Part shown: positions 1-6,938 of the stretch, piece after piece | How the letters are laid out: each line of letters opens with the position of its first letter | Position numbering within the stretch: the first letter of the stretch is position 1 | Assembly (NCBI GenBank): GCA_017303735.1 | Contig: JAFLCF010000199.1 | Coordinates: forward strand, 1-7,498 | Source: Anaerolineae bacterium | GTDB lineage: Bacteria; Chloroflexota; Anaerolineae; Anaerolineales; Villigracilaceae | Reading direction: 5' to 3' | DNA: 7,498 nt | Position numbers and translations under genes: made by a program | The notes under the pieces: generated by a model | Databases searched by the model: none | Told to the model about the DNA's origin: nothing | The model's input: the letters and a program-made list of their open reading frames with translations, nothing else

Positions 1-222
1 GGAAAGTACGAGCAGCGCATCGGCTATTGGGTCGGCAAAGAATTCTGGCGGCGCGGAATCGCCAGTGCGGCGGTGCAAGAATTTTTATCGCTGGTGCAAA
101 TCCGCCCGCTGTTTGCAGAGGTGGCGCATCACAATATCGCTTCGATAAAAGTCTTACAAAAAAACGGTTTTGCTTTGCATGATCAAGATGGGAAAATTTC
201 CATGTATAAGCTAGAGAAATAA
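1..222 (+). CDS. GNAT family N-acetyltransferase, C-terminal fragment
   Basis: The frame is open from base 1 to the TAA at 220-222 and encodes 73 residues. The N-terminal half and the start lie left of the window. The visible part is the second half of a GNAT fold. IGYWVGKEFWRRGIAS is the beta-4 strand followed by the acetyl-CoA pyrophosphate-binding loop (Q/RxxGxG/A type, here RRGIAS). HHNIASIKVLQKNGF is the usual N-x-x-S-x-x-(V/L)-x-x-K-x-GF segment near the end of RimJ/RimL-like enzymes. The family transfers acetyl from acetyl-CoA to an amine; the substrate cannot be told from this fragment. It is the only plus-strand gene here and is convergent with the glycosylase gene, with coding ends overlapping by 12 bases. 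It is not closely similar to the second GNAT in the window. Confidence 0.88.
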   Translation, partial: GKYEQRIGYWVGKEFWRRGIASAAVQEFLSLVQIRPLFAEVAHHNIASIKVLQKNGFALHDQDGKISMYKLEK

Positions 223-1461
223 AGTTGCCGCTTTTCGCAAGAGCGGATAAGAAATTGCCTTCACATCCATCTTCTCTGCGCCAAGGAAATTGACAAAGCG
301 GGCAAATCCGCGCCCGAGAGCTTCGGCAAAGGCTGCATCTTTCGCGAGGGATTTCTCTTCAAGCCATAACCCTAACACGATGAATGTATTAGTTGTTCTA
401 TCTAACTTACTATCAAAGCGTGCAACCAGCCGATCACCCCATAGAACGGGCAGCACATAATAACCAAACTTGCGTTGATGTTCGGGCTTGTACACTTCCC
501 AGACATAATCAAAACCAAATAGATCTTTCGCCCGCCCACGCGCACTGACGTGATCTAACGGCGCAAGAAAAACAGCTTCTTCAGTGGTCGTTGTATCAAC
601 AGGCTTCCACGCTTTTGGAATTCGACCCGCGCTCAAATCTGTGATCATCTTTGCATCGTCTGCCAATGCATATTGAATAGCCTTTATTCCATCTACTTTC
701 ACTTCGATGATCTCGCCATCTGCCAACATGCCTTCGAGAAGTTTCTTCGCCGCCCGGTCTGGCTCGCCGCGTCCATACGAATCGCCGGTGCGTTGAATGC
801 GTGTGATGCCGCCAAAGCTGATTTCTTTTCTAACTAGAAAACGATCCGCTTCTTCTTGAGTCTTCTCGTAGATGAACTCTTTCGGAGCGACGTTCTCCGT
901 CAGTGCATAGACCCGCTCAAAGCGTTCGCGATGATGCGTCATTACATCGCCGATGCGCCATAGATAATACAAAGCCAGAGCGCTGTCTTTACGTCCACGG
1001 TAGCTTTGAGTCTTTTTGCGATCTGCCGCTTCAAAATCACGATTCCCCACCGTTCCACGATCTTTCAAAATAGCACGGACTTCAACAATCGCCTTTGCAT
1101 GTTCCTTTGCCGTCTGGCGCAAACGCGGGTCACCGTATCCCCCATCCCGCTCACGATGCATCACCACCCGCCAATATGGCAACTCCTCCATGGGGCGAGC
1201 CGCCAACCAACCACCCCAATCAAAGAATTTCCTTTGCTTGTAAGCGGCATCTTCCCATAGCTCAGGTTTGTAATGGATTACTCGGCTATATAAAGAAATA
1301 TCCTGACTGCGCGCGATAATCTGCAACGGGTCAAGTTGCAAATATTCCATCGTGCGCATGGCTTGCTCGGTGCCTTTCAATCCGCGCCAACGACGACCGG
1401 GCCACAAGCCTTGCTTGCCAAGAATAAAACGGCGGGCGGTTTCGATGTCTATAGTTAGCAT
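211..1461 (-). CDS. YcaQ/AlkX-type winged-helix DNA glycosylase (HTH_42 family)
   Basis: A 416-residue protein, full length for the HTH_42 (formerly DUF1006) family. Studied members are E. coli YcaQ/AlkX and Streptomyces AlkZ, which excise bulky alkyl adducts and unhook interstrand crosslinks. Visible hallmarks are an N-terminal LTIDIETARRFIL; YLQLDPLQ, giving a QxD motif (Gln42, Asp44) as expected for the YcaQ branch rather than the QxQ of AlkZ; APLDHVSARGRAKDLFGFDY around 300-319; and RKFGYYVLPVLWGDRLVAR around 330-348. The last two blocks are the family's C-terminal signature. The ATG at 1461 was chosen because family members begin close to this LTI..AR block. A GTG at 1479 would add six residues and overlap the exonuclease gene by 10 bases, and neither start has a strong Shine-Dalgarno sequence. 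The gene follows the exonuclease by 8 bases, so co-transcription is likely. Family assignment is firm; activity on crosslinks here is inferred. Confidence 0.93.
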   Translation of the reverse strand: MLTIDIETARRFILGKQGLWPGRRWRGLKGTEQAMRTMEYLQLDPLQIIARSQDISLYSRVIHYKPELWEDAAYKQRKFFDWGGWLAARPMEELPYWRVVMHRERDGGYGDPRLRQTAKEHAKAIVEVRAILKDRGTVGNRDFEAADRKKTQSYRGRKDSALALYYLWRIGDVMTHHRERFERVYALTENVAPKEFIYEKTQEEADRFLVRKEISFGGITRIQRTGDSYGRGEPDRAAKKLLEGMLADGEIIEVKVDGIKAIQYALADDAKMITDLSAGRIPKAWKPVDTTTTEEAVFLAPLDHVSARGRAKDLFGFDYVWEVYKPEHQRKFGYYVLPVLWGDRLVARFDSKLDRTTNTFIVLGLWLEEKSLAKDAAFAEALGRGFARFVNFLGAEKMDVKAISYPLLRKAATLFL

Positions 1462-1469
1462 AGGCGAAT

Positions 1470-2339
1470 CTACTGCCACTTCTTGATACGTTCTATAATG
1501 CTTTCACTCCCCAATTCTTTGCAGACCTTCTTCAATTTTGAAGTGGCACCTTGCCACCTTAAATCTGCGAGCGTTTCTTTTAAAGGAACATCCGTCCGCA
1601 GCGTGGATAACTCTCTGAACAATAACGCATCCTTATAATTAGTTCTTAGATTTTCAAGAAGCGTCGTGGCGCGCCCCAGACCCAAACCCAACTTATTTGG
1701 GTCATCGGGAATCGCCTCAATATGCTTGTACTTCGCCAACACCGTCGACGTGGATTTCTCGCCCCAGCCTTGAATGCCGGGGTAGCCATCAGCCGAGTCC
1801 CCCACCAAGGCGAGGAAGTCCGGAATCGATTCAGGCGAGACTCCAAACTTATCAATCACGCCTTTTTCGTTCAAAGTAATTTCGCGCCGCCTATCCCAAC
1901 AGATGACTCGGTCACCGTCCACCATTTGAGTCAAATCTTTATCGACAGAACAAATGACGATCTGCTCCACCGACTTGACCTTCTTGAACTTTGCTACTGC
2001 CGTAGCAATTGCATCGTCCGCCTCAAACTTGACCATGGGCCAGGTCACCAATCCCAGGGCTTTGATCGCCGCCTCAACAACTGGAAATTGATTCAAAATA
2101 ATCGGGTCCACACCTTCGCTGGATTTATAGCCTTTGTACATCTTATTACGAAACGACTCGACCACATGATCAAACGCAACAGCCACATGAGTCACTTCAG
2201 GGTCGGATAGCAGCAAGAGCATACTGCGCAGCATTCCAAGAGTAGCGCCTACTTCCTGTCCGCTAGCAGACTTTTTCGGCGGCGCACCAAAATGAGCACG
2301 GAATAATTCGTAAGTGCCGTCAACCAGATAAATTTTCAT
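1470..2339 (-). CDS. Stand-alone 5'-3' exonuclease / FEN-like nuclease (PIN-like plus H3TH)
   Basis: A 289-residue protein corresponding to the 5' nuclease domain of DNA polymerase I without the polymerase. The metal-binding acidic residues are all visible: Asp7 in YLVDGTYELFR, Asp57 in VAVAFD, Glu106/Asp108/Asp109 in FEADDAIA, Asp133/Asp135 in CSVDKDLTQ, and Asp181/Asp184 in VGDSADGYPGIQGWGEKS. The last block starts the helix-3-turn-helix DNA-binding region; the common DNxPG is DGYPG here. FR followed by YKGYKSS at about 63-74 matches the flexible arch segment that contacts 5' flaps. The family cuts 5' flaps, gaps and RNA primers. Whether this copy serves replication or repair cannot be told, and a polymerase I gene is not visible. 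The ATG start has TAAGG seven bases upstream. It lies 23 bases after the acetyltransferase gene and 8 before the glycosylase gene. A DNA-repair role fits the glycosylase neighbour but is inference. Confidence 0.93.
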   Translation of the reverse strand: MKIYLVDGTYELFRAHFGAPPKKSASGQEVGATLGMLRSMLLLLSDPEVTHVAVAFDHVVESFRNKMYKGYKSSEGVDPIILNQFPVVEAAIKALGLVTWPMVKFEADDAIATAVAKFKKVKSVEQIVICSVDKDLTQMVDGDRVICWDRRREITLNEKGVIDKFGVSPESIPDFLALVGDSADGYPGIQGWGEKSTSTVLAKYKHIEAIPDDPNKLGLGLGRATTLLENLRTNYKDALLFRELSTLRTDVPLKETLADLRWQGATSKLKKVCKELGSESIIERIKKWQ

Positions 2340-2344
2340 GGAAT

Positions 2345-2351
2345 AACCTTA
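2345..2351 (-). promoter_or_regulatory. Ribosome binding site of the exonuclease gene
   Basis: The minus strand reads TAAGGTT here. TAAGG matches the anti-Shine-Dalgarno sequence and ends about seven bases before the ATG at 2339, which supports that start. Its surroundings closely resemble the initiation region of the MFS transporter gene. Confidence 0.6.
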
Positions 2352-2362
2352 TCCTCATTACC

Positions 2363-2962
2363 TTAATCATATCCGTGGCGAGACAATCGAAACTTAAGAT
2401 GCTGTTTTACACCAACCCACTCGGTGACCAAAATGCTATACATCACACTATCTCGAACCGACCCATCTCGGCGTATGGCATGGTGACGCAGAATCCCATC
2501 CTTTTTTGCCCCCAGACCTTCAATGGCTTTCTGCGAAATGAAGTTGAAGTTATCAGTACGCAACCCAACCACTTTGCAGCCCAATGTATCAAAGGCATGA
2601 GCAAGCAGCAACAATTTGCAAACCGTATTGACATGGCTCTTCTGCCAACTTTTGGCATACCAGGTATACCCGATCTCCACACGATCTATATTCGCAACCA
2701 CGTCATGATAACGAGTGCTTCCCACAATCTTCCCTGTCGTCAACTCGCGGACAGCCCATGGCAGCATATGCCCAGCTTGATAGCCCGCCAGTGCCGTTTC
2801 AATATAGGTTTTGGTTTCTTCAGGTCGCGGCACAGAGGTGAACCAAAGATTCCAAAGTTCGCCATCTGCTGCAGCCGCGGAGAGATCAGCTTCATGTTCG
2901 AGAGTCAGTGGTTCGAGGCGAATGCCGTGACCTTCCAAAGGAATAGGGGAAATTTTGATCAT
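2363..2962 (-). CDS. GNAT family N-acetyltransferase (RimJ/RimL-like)
   Basis: A 199-residue single-domain GNAT of the Acetyltransf_3 type. LEGHGIRLEPLTLEHEADL (about 9-27) is the usual opening strand and helix. GKIVGSTRYHDV (78-88) and VEIGYTWYAKSWQKSHVNT (95-113) form the central strands and the acetyl-CoA-binding loop; the QKSHVNT loop resembles the QRTHVNTEAK-type loop common in this subgroup. RTDNFNFISQKAIEGLGAKKDG (135-156) is the conserved C-terminal segment. Members acetylate protein N-termini, ribosomal proteins or small molecules, and the substrate here is unknown. The start is uncertain: ATG at 2962 matches the family N-terminus and has a weak GGATGG eight bases upstream; ATG at 2974 and TTG at 2998 are in frame, and the TTG would put the start 2 bases after the HEAT-like gene. 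It could modify a toxin, by analogy with antibiotic acetyltransferases, but nothing in the sequence shows that. Confidence 0.9.
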   Translation of the reverse strand: MIKISPIPLEGHGIRLEPLTLEHEADLSAAAADGELWNLWFTSVPRPEETKTYIETALAGYQAGHMLPWAVRELTTGKIVGSTRYHDVVANIDRVEIGYTWYAKSWQKSHVNTVCKLLLLAHAFDTLGCKVVGLRTDNFNFISQKAIEGLGAKKDGILRHHAIRRDGSVRDSVMYSILVTEWVGVKQHLKFRLSRHGYD

Positions 2963-3000
2963 TTTAGATACCATCCAATTTGAATATGACTTTCCCAATT

Positions 3001-3552
3001 CTACTTACTTTTCCATACACTTGCGTATTTCTTCTTATCCTTCGCATCCTGCTCTAACTCGATCAACTCCAGCGCCTTCTCTTTAATCTCACTGGAAGTT
3101 GTGGCATTATATAGATTTCTCATGCTCACCAAAATATCGTAACGAATCAACTTGCCATTCTTTTCTGTAATACATTCTTTGTAGCGTTTTTCAAGTCCTT
3201 TCACCACAAGGATCTGCGCGTTCTTTCCGCCCAGACCCACCTTCCAAATATTTTGCATGGTATGCCTTGCTGTGACGAAGCGTTCATCTTTTGTTACAGC
3301 AAGCAATTTATCGAAGTCTTTCTGCATTCTTCCCTTCGGGTCACTCTTACCGAGATTGCCCAATAACTGCCCGCAAATGGCGCGAACGTGATTGTCCTTA
3401 TCGGTCAGTCCATCGACCAACTCATCCCAGGCTTCGTATGCCCAGTCCACTGGTTTTTCAGTTTCTTCCATGAGAACCATATAAGCTTTATTTTGCAGTT
3501 GCGCATCTGTTGAGCGGATATTATCCAAATGGGTGCGAAGTATGTTATCCAT
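3001..3552 (-). CDS. Small HEAT-repeat-like (armadillo-fold) protein of unknown function
   Basis: A 183-residue, lysine-rich soluble protein with no signal peptide or membrane segment. At least two alpha-helical pairs look like HEAT repeats: WDELVDGLTDKDNHVRAICG continuing to about residue 69, and FDKLLAVTKDERFVTARHTM continuing to about 108. Both show the D-x-x-x-V/T-R-x-x-A/C/H pattern after a turn. A third, longer helical pair covers about 115-165, and the C-terminus is charged (DAKDKKKYASVWKSK). HEAT folds usually serve as protein or nucleic-acid scaffolds; the alkyl-DNA glycosylase AlkD is built from them, but I see no convincing AlkD active-site pattern here. The gene starts 3 bases after the HhH-DUF1801 stop codon, so translation is probably coupled and a shared role is likely. 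No enzymatic residues can be named. The gene is clearly real, from its length, composition and tight spacing, but its function is unknown. Confidence 0.82.
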   Translation of the reverse strand: MDNILRTHLDNIRSTDAQLQNKAYMVLMEETEKPVDWAYEAWDELVDGLTDKDNHVRAICGQLLGNLGKSDPKGRMQKDFDKLLAVTKDERFVTARHTMQNIWKVGLGGKNAQILVVKGLEKRYKECITEKNGKLIRYDILVSMRNLYNATTSSEIKEKALELIELEQDAKDKKKYASVWKSK

Positions 3553-3555
3553 GCA

Positions 3556-4146
3556 TCATCTTTCGAGTAGTTTGATCAGATCTTTCAACGCTTTTTCCAG
3601 CAAAGGCTTCTTCGCTTTGATATCCTGCATATCTGCAAAATATGCCATGCGCCTGTCCTTATAATCTCCTTCGAGAATCTTGCTTTTGACCTGTGGGATC
3701 AACGGGTTATGAAACACAAGATGGATTCGCTTCGTATCACGCAAGTTAAACGTCACCAAATATTCGCCCTTGAAATTAAAAGATGGCGCATTCCATTTGA
3801 CTTCTTCATTGATGTCTTTATTCACACCCATGATGATGGACCGCACCGCCTCTACCTCCGCCGTGAGTGGGTGATTCCGTTCCCGAAGAAATTCGTCCAC
3901 CTTATCCGTTCGGCTGACAGGCGAGCCTTTCTTCTTCAGCTTCTCGCCTGCATTCCCAAGCTTGAAAGACAGCCCCTCGGCTTTCAATGCCTCACTGAGA
4001 ATTCTCAATGCCTTTGGTCCCATCCCATGCAGCTGAGCAATCTCCGCTTCGGTGACCTTGGTCAACTGTTTAAGATTTGTATATCCTGCTGCTTCCAAAG
4101 CACGAGTGGCAGGCGAACCGATCTTGGGAAAATTAGAAGTCGTCAT
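3556..4146 (-). CDS. Helix-hairpin-helix / DUF1801 fusion protein
   Basis: A 196-residue two-domain protein. Residues about 5-62 (FPKIGSPATRALEAAGYTNL... LHGMGPKALRILSEALKAEG) form a small helix-hairpin-helix-type domain resembling the RNA polymerase alpha C-terminal domain, with the hairpin GMGPKAL at 41-47; this type usually contacts DNA or protein. A lysine-rich linker (LKKKGSPVSR) leads to a DUF1801 domain (PF08818, YdhG-like fold) at about 81-190, recognised by VDEFLRERNHPLTAEVEAVR, the EEVKWNAPSFNFKG core at 114-127 and HLVFHNP. DUF1801 has no settled biochemical role. The ATG has a strong TAAGGAGA upstream that includes the stop codon of the MFS gene, so translation probably passes from one to the other. 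The HEAT-like gene follows after 3 bases. The domain calls are solid; a nucleic-acid-related role is inferred only from the HhH. Confidence 0.9.
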   Translation of the reverse strand: MTTSNFPKIGSPATRALEAAGYTNLKQLTKVTEAEIAQLHGMGPKALRILSEALKAEGLSFKLGNAGEKLKKKGSPVSRTDKVDEFLRERNHPLTAEVEAVRSIIMGVNKDINEEVKWNAPSFNFKGEYLVTFNLRDTKRIHLVFHNPLIPQVKSKILEGDYKDRRMAYFADMQDIKAKKPLLEKALKDLIKLLER

Positions 4147-4150
4147 ATAT

Positions 4151-4158
4151 TCTCCTTA
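4151..4158 (-). promoter_or_regulatory. Ribosome binding site of the HhH-DUF1801 gene, overlapping the MFS stop codon
   Basis: The minus strand reads TAAGGAGA. Its TAA is the stop codon of the transporter gene (4156-4158), and GGAG sits five bases from the ATG at 4146. A terminating ribosome would stand on the next gene's initiation site, which favours coupled translation. Confidence 0.75.
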
Positions 4159-5478
4159 TGCCAACTCGCCATCAGGCAAGGCATCGGGGGTATCTTTCAT
4201 ATATTGATCAGAGAGCATTTTGTAATATTTTGTGTTCATGGCAATGACGGTCAGGATCAGACCAAGAATACCCGTCACCGTGAAGACCAAGGCAATGCCT
4301 CTGGCGGGTCCGGTTCCGAACCAACTGCCGATCAGCCCAACGCCTGCGCCAGTCGTCATAAACGGGATGAAAAAGGTTTCAGCAATAGGACCAATCAAAA
4401 AGGTAGTCAGAGGCGAGGCGGACTGTTCCACGCTTTGAGCGAATCCAAAGACACGTCCCTGCCTTTCTTGCGGAACCACTTTCTGAAGGATCGTCTGTTC
4501 GGCGGCTTCAATGAACGGAACCACGCTAATATAAATGAACATACCCACCGAAAGCAATAGGATGGAGGGTTGAATGGTAAAGACTGCCGAGATGACCCAG
4601 ATGACAATATTGGCAGCAAACATCGCCACGAGCGGATTTTTGCCCAAGCCGTATTTTGAGATGAACAATCCGCCTACAATAAATCCGCAACTGATGACGG
4701 CAAAGAGGAAGCCCCAGGTTTCCACTGAGACCATGGAGAGACCATACGCATCCATGAGACCCATGAATGCGCCGCCCAGGAAGTTGTTGATGGTGGTGAA
4801 AAAGATCAATGCCATCAAGCCGGGGATCGCCGCGACCACTGCATAGGTGCCGCGCAAATCCACTTTGGGTTGATGCTCAAGATGAACGATCTCTTTTTCT
4901 GGAATGTGCAAAAACCACATATGCGAAATAGAAAGGATCATCATCACGATGCCGAGTATCAACACGTAAAACATGCCGCCCAGCCCAACCAACACCCCAC
5001 TGATGCCGGAACAGATCAGGAATGCGATGCCGAAAGCCGTACCGACAAGTCCATTTGCTTTGGCGCGGTCATCTTCGGGAATCAAAATGGTGACCAACGT
5101 TGGCACAGCGATCGAACGGATGTTACCGGCGATGACGCCAATCAATAAAAGCACGTTGAAAATCCAGAGATTAACGCTGGTTGGGTTTTTCCAGGTTTCG
5201 GATGGAAAGGCAAGATATAAGCCAAACCCGATGATGTAAATCATCAGCGAAATCACGCCGGAAAGGATCATCACATTCTTTTTCTTGTTGTGGTCCACCA
5301 GACTGCCAAACCAAATTCCTAAAGTAGCCGTCAACACGAGATAAATCCCTGAGATGATGGAAGTAGCCGTGACCGATCTGGTTTCGAGGTAAATAAAGAA
5401 GATCATCGCAAACCAAACCGTCATATTTGTGACGTTGGCAAGAACCGTATTTGCTAAAATTTGATAAAAGGTTTTCAC
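4156..5478 (-). CDS. MFS transporter, probable drug/metabolite exporter (MFS_3-like)
   Basis: A 440-residue integral membrane protein of the major facilitator superfamily. Hydrophobic stretches fit 12 membrane helices, roughly 11-31, 38-60, 68-91, 103-125, 143-167, 169-190, 211-235, 255-275, 284-303, 304-325, 353-380 and 393-414. An MFS motif-A-like loop (GSLVDHNKKKNVM, 58-70) follows helix 2. VVPQERQGRVFGFAQSVEQSASPL (334-357) before helix 11 is typical of the MFS_3 group containing macrolide (Mef-like) and enterobactin exporters. Members use the proton gradient to export small molecules across the cytoplasmic membrane; the substrate is not determined by sequence. The start is GTG at 5478, supported by TAAGGA six bases upstream. 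It lies 27 bases after the oxidase gene, and its stop codon overlaps the next gene's ribosome binding site, placing it inside the operon-like run. Drug efflux is an inference from family similarity. Confidence 0.92.
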   Translation of the reverse strand: MKTFYQILANTVLANVTNMTVWFAMIFFIYLETRSVTATSIISGIYLVLTATLGIWFGSLVDHNKKKNVMILSGVISLMIYIIGFGLYLAFPSETWKNPTSVNLWIFNVLLLIGVIAGNIRSIAVPTLVTILIPEDDRAKANGLVGTAFGIAFLICSGISGVLVGLGGMFYVLILGIVMMILSISHMWFLHIPEKEIVHLEHQPKVDLRGTYAVVAAIPGLMALIFFTTINNFLGGAFMGLMDAYGLSMVSVETWGFLFAVISCGFIVGGLFISKYGLGKNPLVAMFAANIVIWVISAVFTIQPSILLLSVGMFIYISVVPFIEAAEQTILQKVVPQERQGRVFGFAQSVEQSASPLTTFLIGPIAETFFIPFMTTGAGVGLIGSWFGTGPARGIALVFTVTGILGLILTVIAMNTKYYKMLSDQYMKDTPDALPDGELA

Positions 5479-5484
5479 AGAATA

Positions 5485-5490
5485 TCCTTA
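5485..5490 (-). promoter_or_regulatory. Ribosome binding site deciding the GTG start of the MFS gene
   Basis: TAAGGA on the minus strand is a perfect six-base match to the anti-Shine-Dalgarno complement. It stands six bases before the GTG at 5478, which is why the GTG is accepted as the start. Confidence 0.65.
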
Positions 5491-5505
5491 TCGATTTATA
5501 AAAGT

Positions 5506-6882
5506 TTACTTGGGCGGAATATTTTGATTCATATGGAACAGATTGGTCGGGTCATATTTTTTTTTGATCTTACCAAGTCGTTTCCATGTCTCACCGGGGT
5601 ATGCGGCGCGGATTTGTTTTTGGTCCACTTCGCCGAGGAAGTTGACGTATGCACCTTTGTCGCTTTGACGCAACTTCTTTTCGTATTTGGTCACCCAGGT
5701 TTCATGATGTTCTTTTTCATCTGGGTTTCCATATAAGGCAGCGAGGTTCGCCATGATCTTGGACCCACGATGGGCATATGCTGTCGCATCGGCAGGGACG
5801 CGTGCATAGGCTCCGCCCAACACGCGCAGTTGGGTCACCGCCATCATCGCCGTGGACTTGGCTAAGGTATCAAGGATGAATTGAGCTGCGGAACTATCCA
5901 CATGGTCAAGGAACATAGTGGTAGACACACCCATAGGATGATAACCGCCTTCTTCGGGCGGAAACAGTTCTGAGTAATCCATCGGGTGCAACATGTCTGC
6001 ATGAGGTGTGGCAATGGCGCGGAACTTGGAGATAACCCGCTCCCCTGCTTCTGCATCGCCTGCATAGAACATCATTGCCATCAGAATCAATTTTCCATGC
6101 ACCTCTTCTGGAAGGAAGGGCATGGGTGGTGCAGTCATAATGTTCAGGATGGTGGAAAGTTCGTCGGGAGCTGAATCCGCTTCGGCTAAGAAAGAGGCGA
6201 TAGCGCCCGCTGTAGCTGGCAGGACTAACATTCCGCCGTAGCCTTTATCTAGCTTATGCAGTTTGAACTTGAAGCGAGTCGCCACGCCGAAGTTGCCGCC
6301 TCCACCGCGAATCGCCCAGAAGAGATCGGCATGAGAATTTTCATCCACGTGCAGTAATTGCCCATCGGCTGTGACCACTTCCGCCGCGAGTAGATTATCA
6401 ATGGTCAGCCCAAATTTGCGGACGAGATACCCAACACCGCCGCCAAGCGTGATGCCGCCGAGACCGACCGAACCCGTATCACCAAAGCCAGTGACAAATC
6501 CATGCGCACCCACAGCGGCTGTGTATTCGCCAGCAGTCATGCCGGTTTCAACCCATGCGGTTTGATTCTCGTGATCGATCTCCAATTTTTTCATCGCGGA
6601 AAGGTCGAGCACAATGCCGCCTTCGCTTGTGCTGTGACCTGCATTGCTGTGACCACCGCTACGAACAGCAAGTTCAAAGCCATGTTCACGCGCCAACGAA
6701 ACCAGACGCGAAACATCACCCGCATCTGCGGCGCGGACAATGGCTGCGGGATGCTTATCGATGCCGCCGTAAAAAGGCGTGCGTGCTTCTTCATAACGCG
6801 GGTCATCAGGGGCGATGACTTTGCCGTTGAACAAGGCTCTCAATTCTGAAATAGAAGGGGGAAGGATGGTTTCTGTCGTCAT
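5506..6882 (-). CDS. FAD-linked oxidase of the berberine bridge enzyme (BBE) type
   Basis: A 458-residue flavoprotein with the full BBE-like layout. The FAD-binding PCMH fold covers about 45-210 and contains RSGGHSNAGHS, where His78 is the expected site for 8-alpha-histidyl FAD attachment. It is followed by VGLGGITLGGGVGYLVRKFG (139-158) and LFWAIRGGGGNFGV (187-200), which wrap the cofactor. The C-terminal BBE segment AYVNFLGEVD... KKKYDPTNLFHMNQNIPP closes the active site. Bicovalent members carry a Cys before the GxGG loop; here that stretch is GDTGSVGLGG with no Cys, so only the histidyl link is expected. Family members oxidise sugars, alcohols, alkaloids and polyketides using O2 or another acceptor; the substrate is not predictable. 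No clear signal peptide is seen, so it is probably cytoplasmic. The ATG has TGGAGA eight bases upstream. It leads the operon-like run, after a 123-base gap. The coding strand has a nine-A tract near the 3' end. Confidence 0.94.
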   Translation of the reverse strand: MTTETILPPSISELRALFNGKVIAPDDPRYEEARTPFYGGIDKHPAAIVRAADAGDVSRLVSLAREHGFELAVRSGGHSNAGHSTSEGGIVLDLSAMKKLEIDHENQTAWVETGMTAGEYTAAVGAHGFVTGFGDTGSVGLGGITLGGGVGYLVRKFGLTIDNLLAAEVVTADGQLLHVDENSHADLFWAIRGGGGNFGVATRFKFKLHKLDKGYGGMLVLPATAGAIASFLAEADSAPDELSTILNIMTAPPMPFLPEEVHGKLILMAMMFYAGDAEAGERVISKFRAIATPHADMLHPMDYSELFPPEEGGYHPMGVSTTMFLDHVDSSAAQFILDTLAKSTAMMAVTQLRVLGGAYARVPADATAYAHRGSKIMANLAALYGNPDEKEHHETWVTKYEKKLRQSDKGAYVNFLGEVDQKQIRAAYPGETWKRLGKIKKKYDPTNLFHMNQNIPPK

Positions 6883-6889
6883 GTTAAGG

Positions 6890-6895
6890 TCTCCA
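6890..6895 (-). promoter_or_regulatory. Ribosome binding site of the BBE-type oxidase gene
   Basis: The minus strand reads TGGAGA, with GGAG eight bases before the ATG at 6882. This supports the annotated start. I looked upstream for sigma-70 type -35/-10 boxes and found none convincing. Confidence 0.6.
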
Positions 6896-6938
6896 AATTC
6901 TCTAAAGGTCGAAATATTCTTAAACTGGTATTACACAA

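Noticed and set aside
1722..2210. Plus-strand open frame of 162 codons
   Set aside because: It is antisense within the exonuclease gene, where all catalytic acidic residues are read on the minus strand.
2375..2983. Plus-strand open frame of 202 codons
   Set aside because: It lies exactly opposite the GNAT gene, whose acetyl-CoA-binding segments are recognisable. The plus-strand product shows no family pattern and no ribosome binding site.
3001..3552. AlkD-type DNA alkylation repair glycosylase
   Set aside because: The HEAT-like fold and the glycosylase neighbour made this tempting, but the protein is shorter than AlkD and I could not see its active-site Trp/Asp/Arg arrangement.
3709..4560. 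Plus-strand open frame of 283 codons
   Set aside because: It runs antisense across the HhH-DUF1801 and MFS genes, both with strong family motifs. Its product is rich in His, Arg and Gln with no domain, typical of a shadow frame.
6502..6849. Plus-strand open frame of 115 codons
   Set aside because: It is antisense to the flavin-binding half of the oxidase gene, has Cys/His/Arg-rich composition with no recognisable motif, and is a shadow of a well-supported gene.
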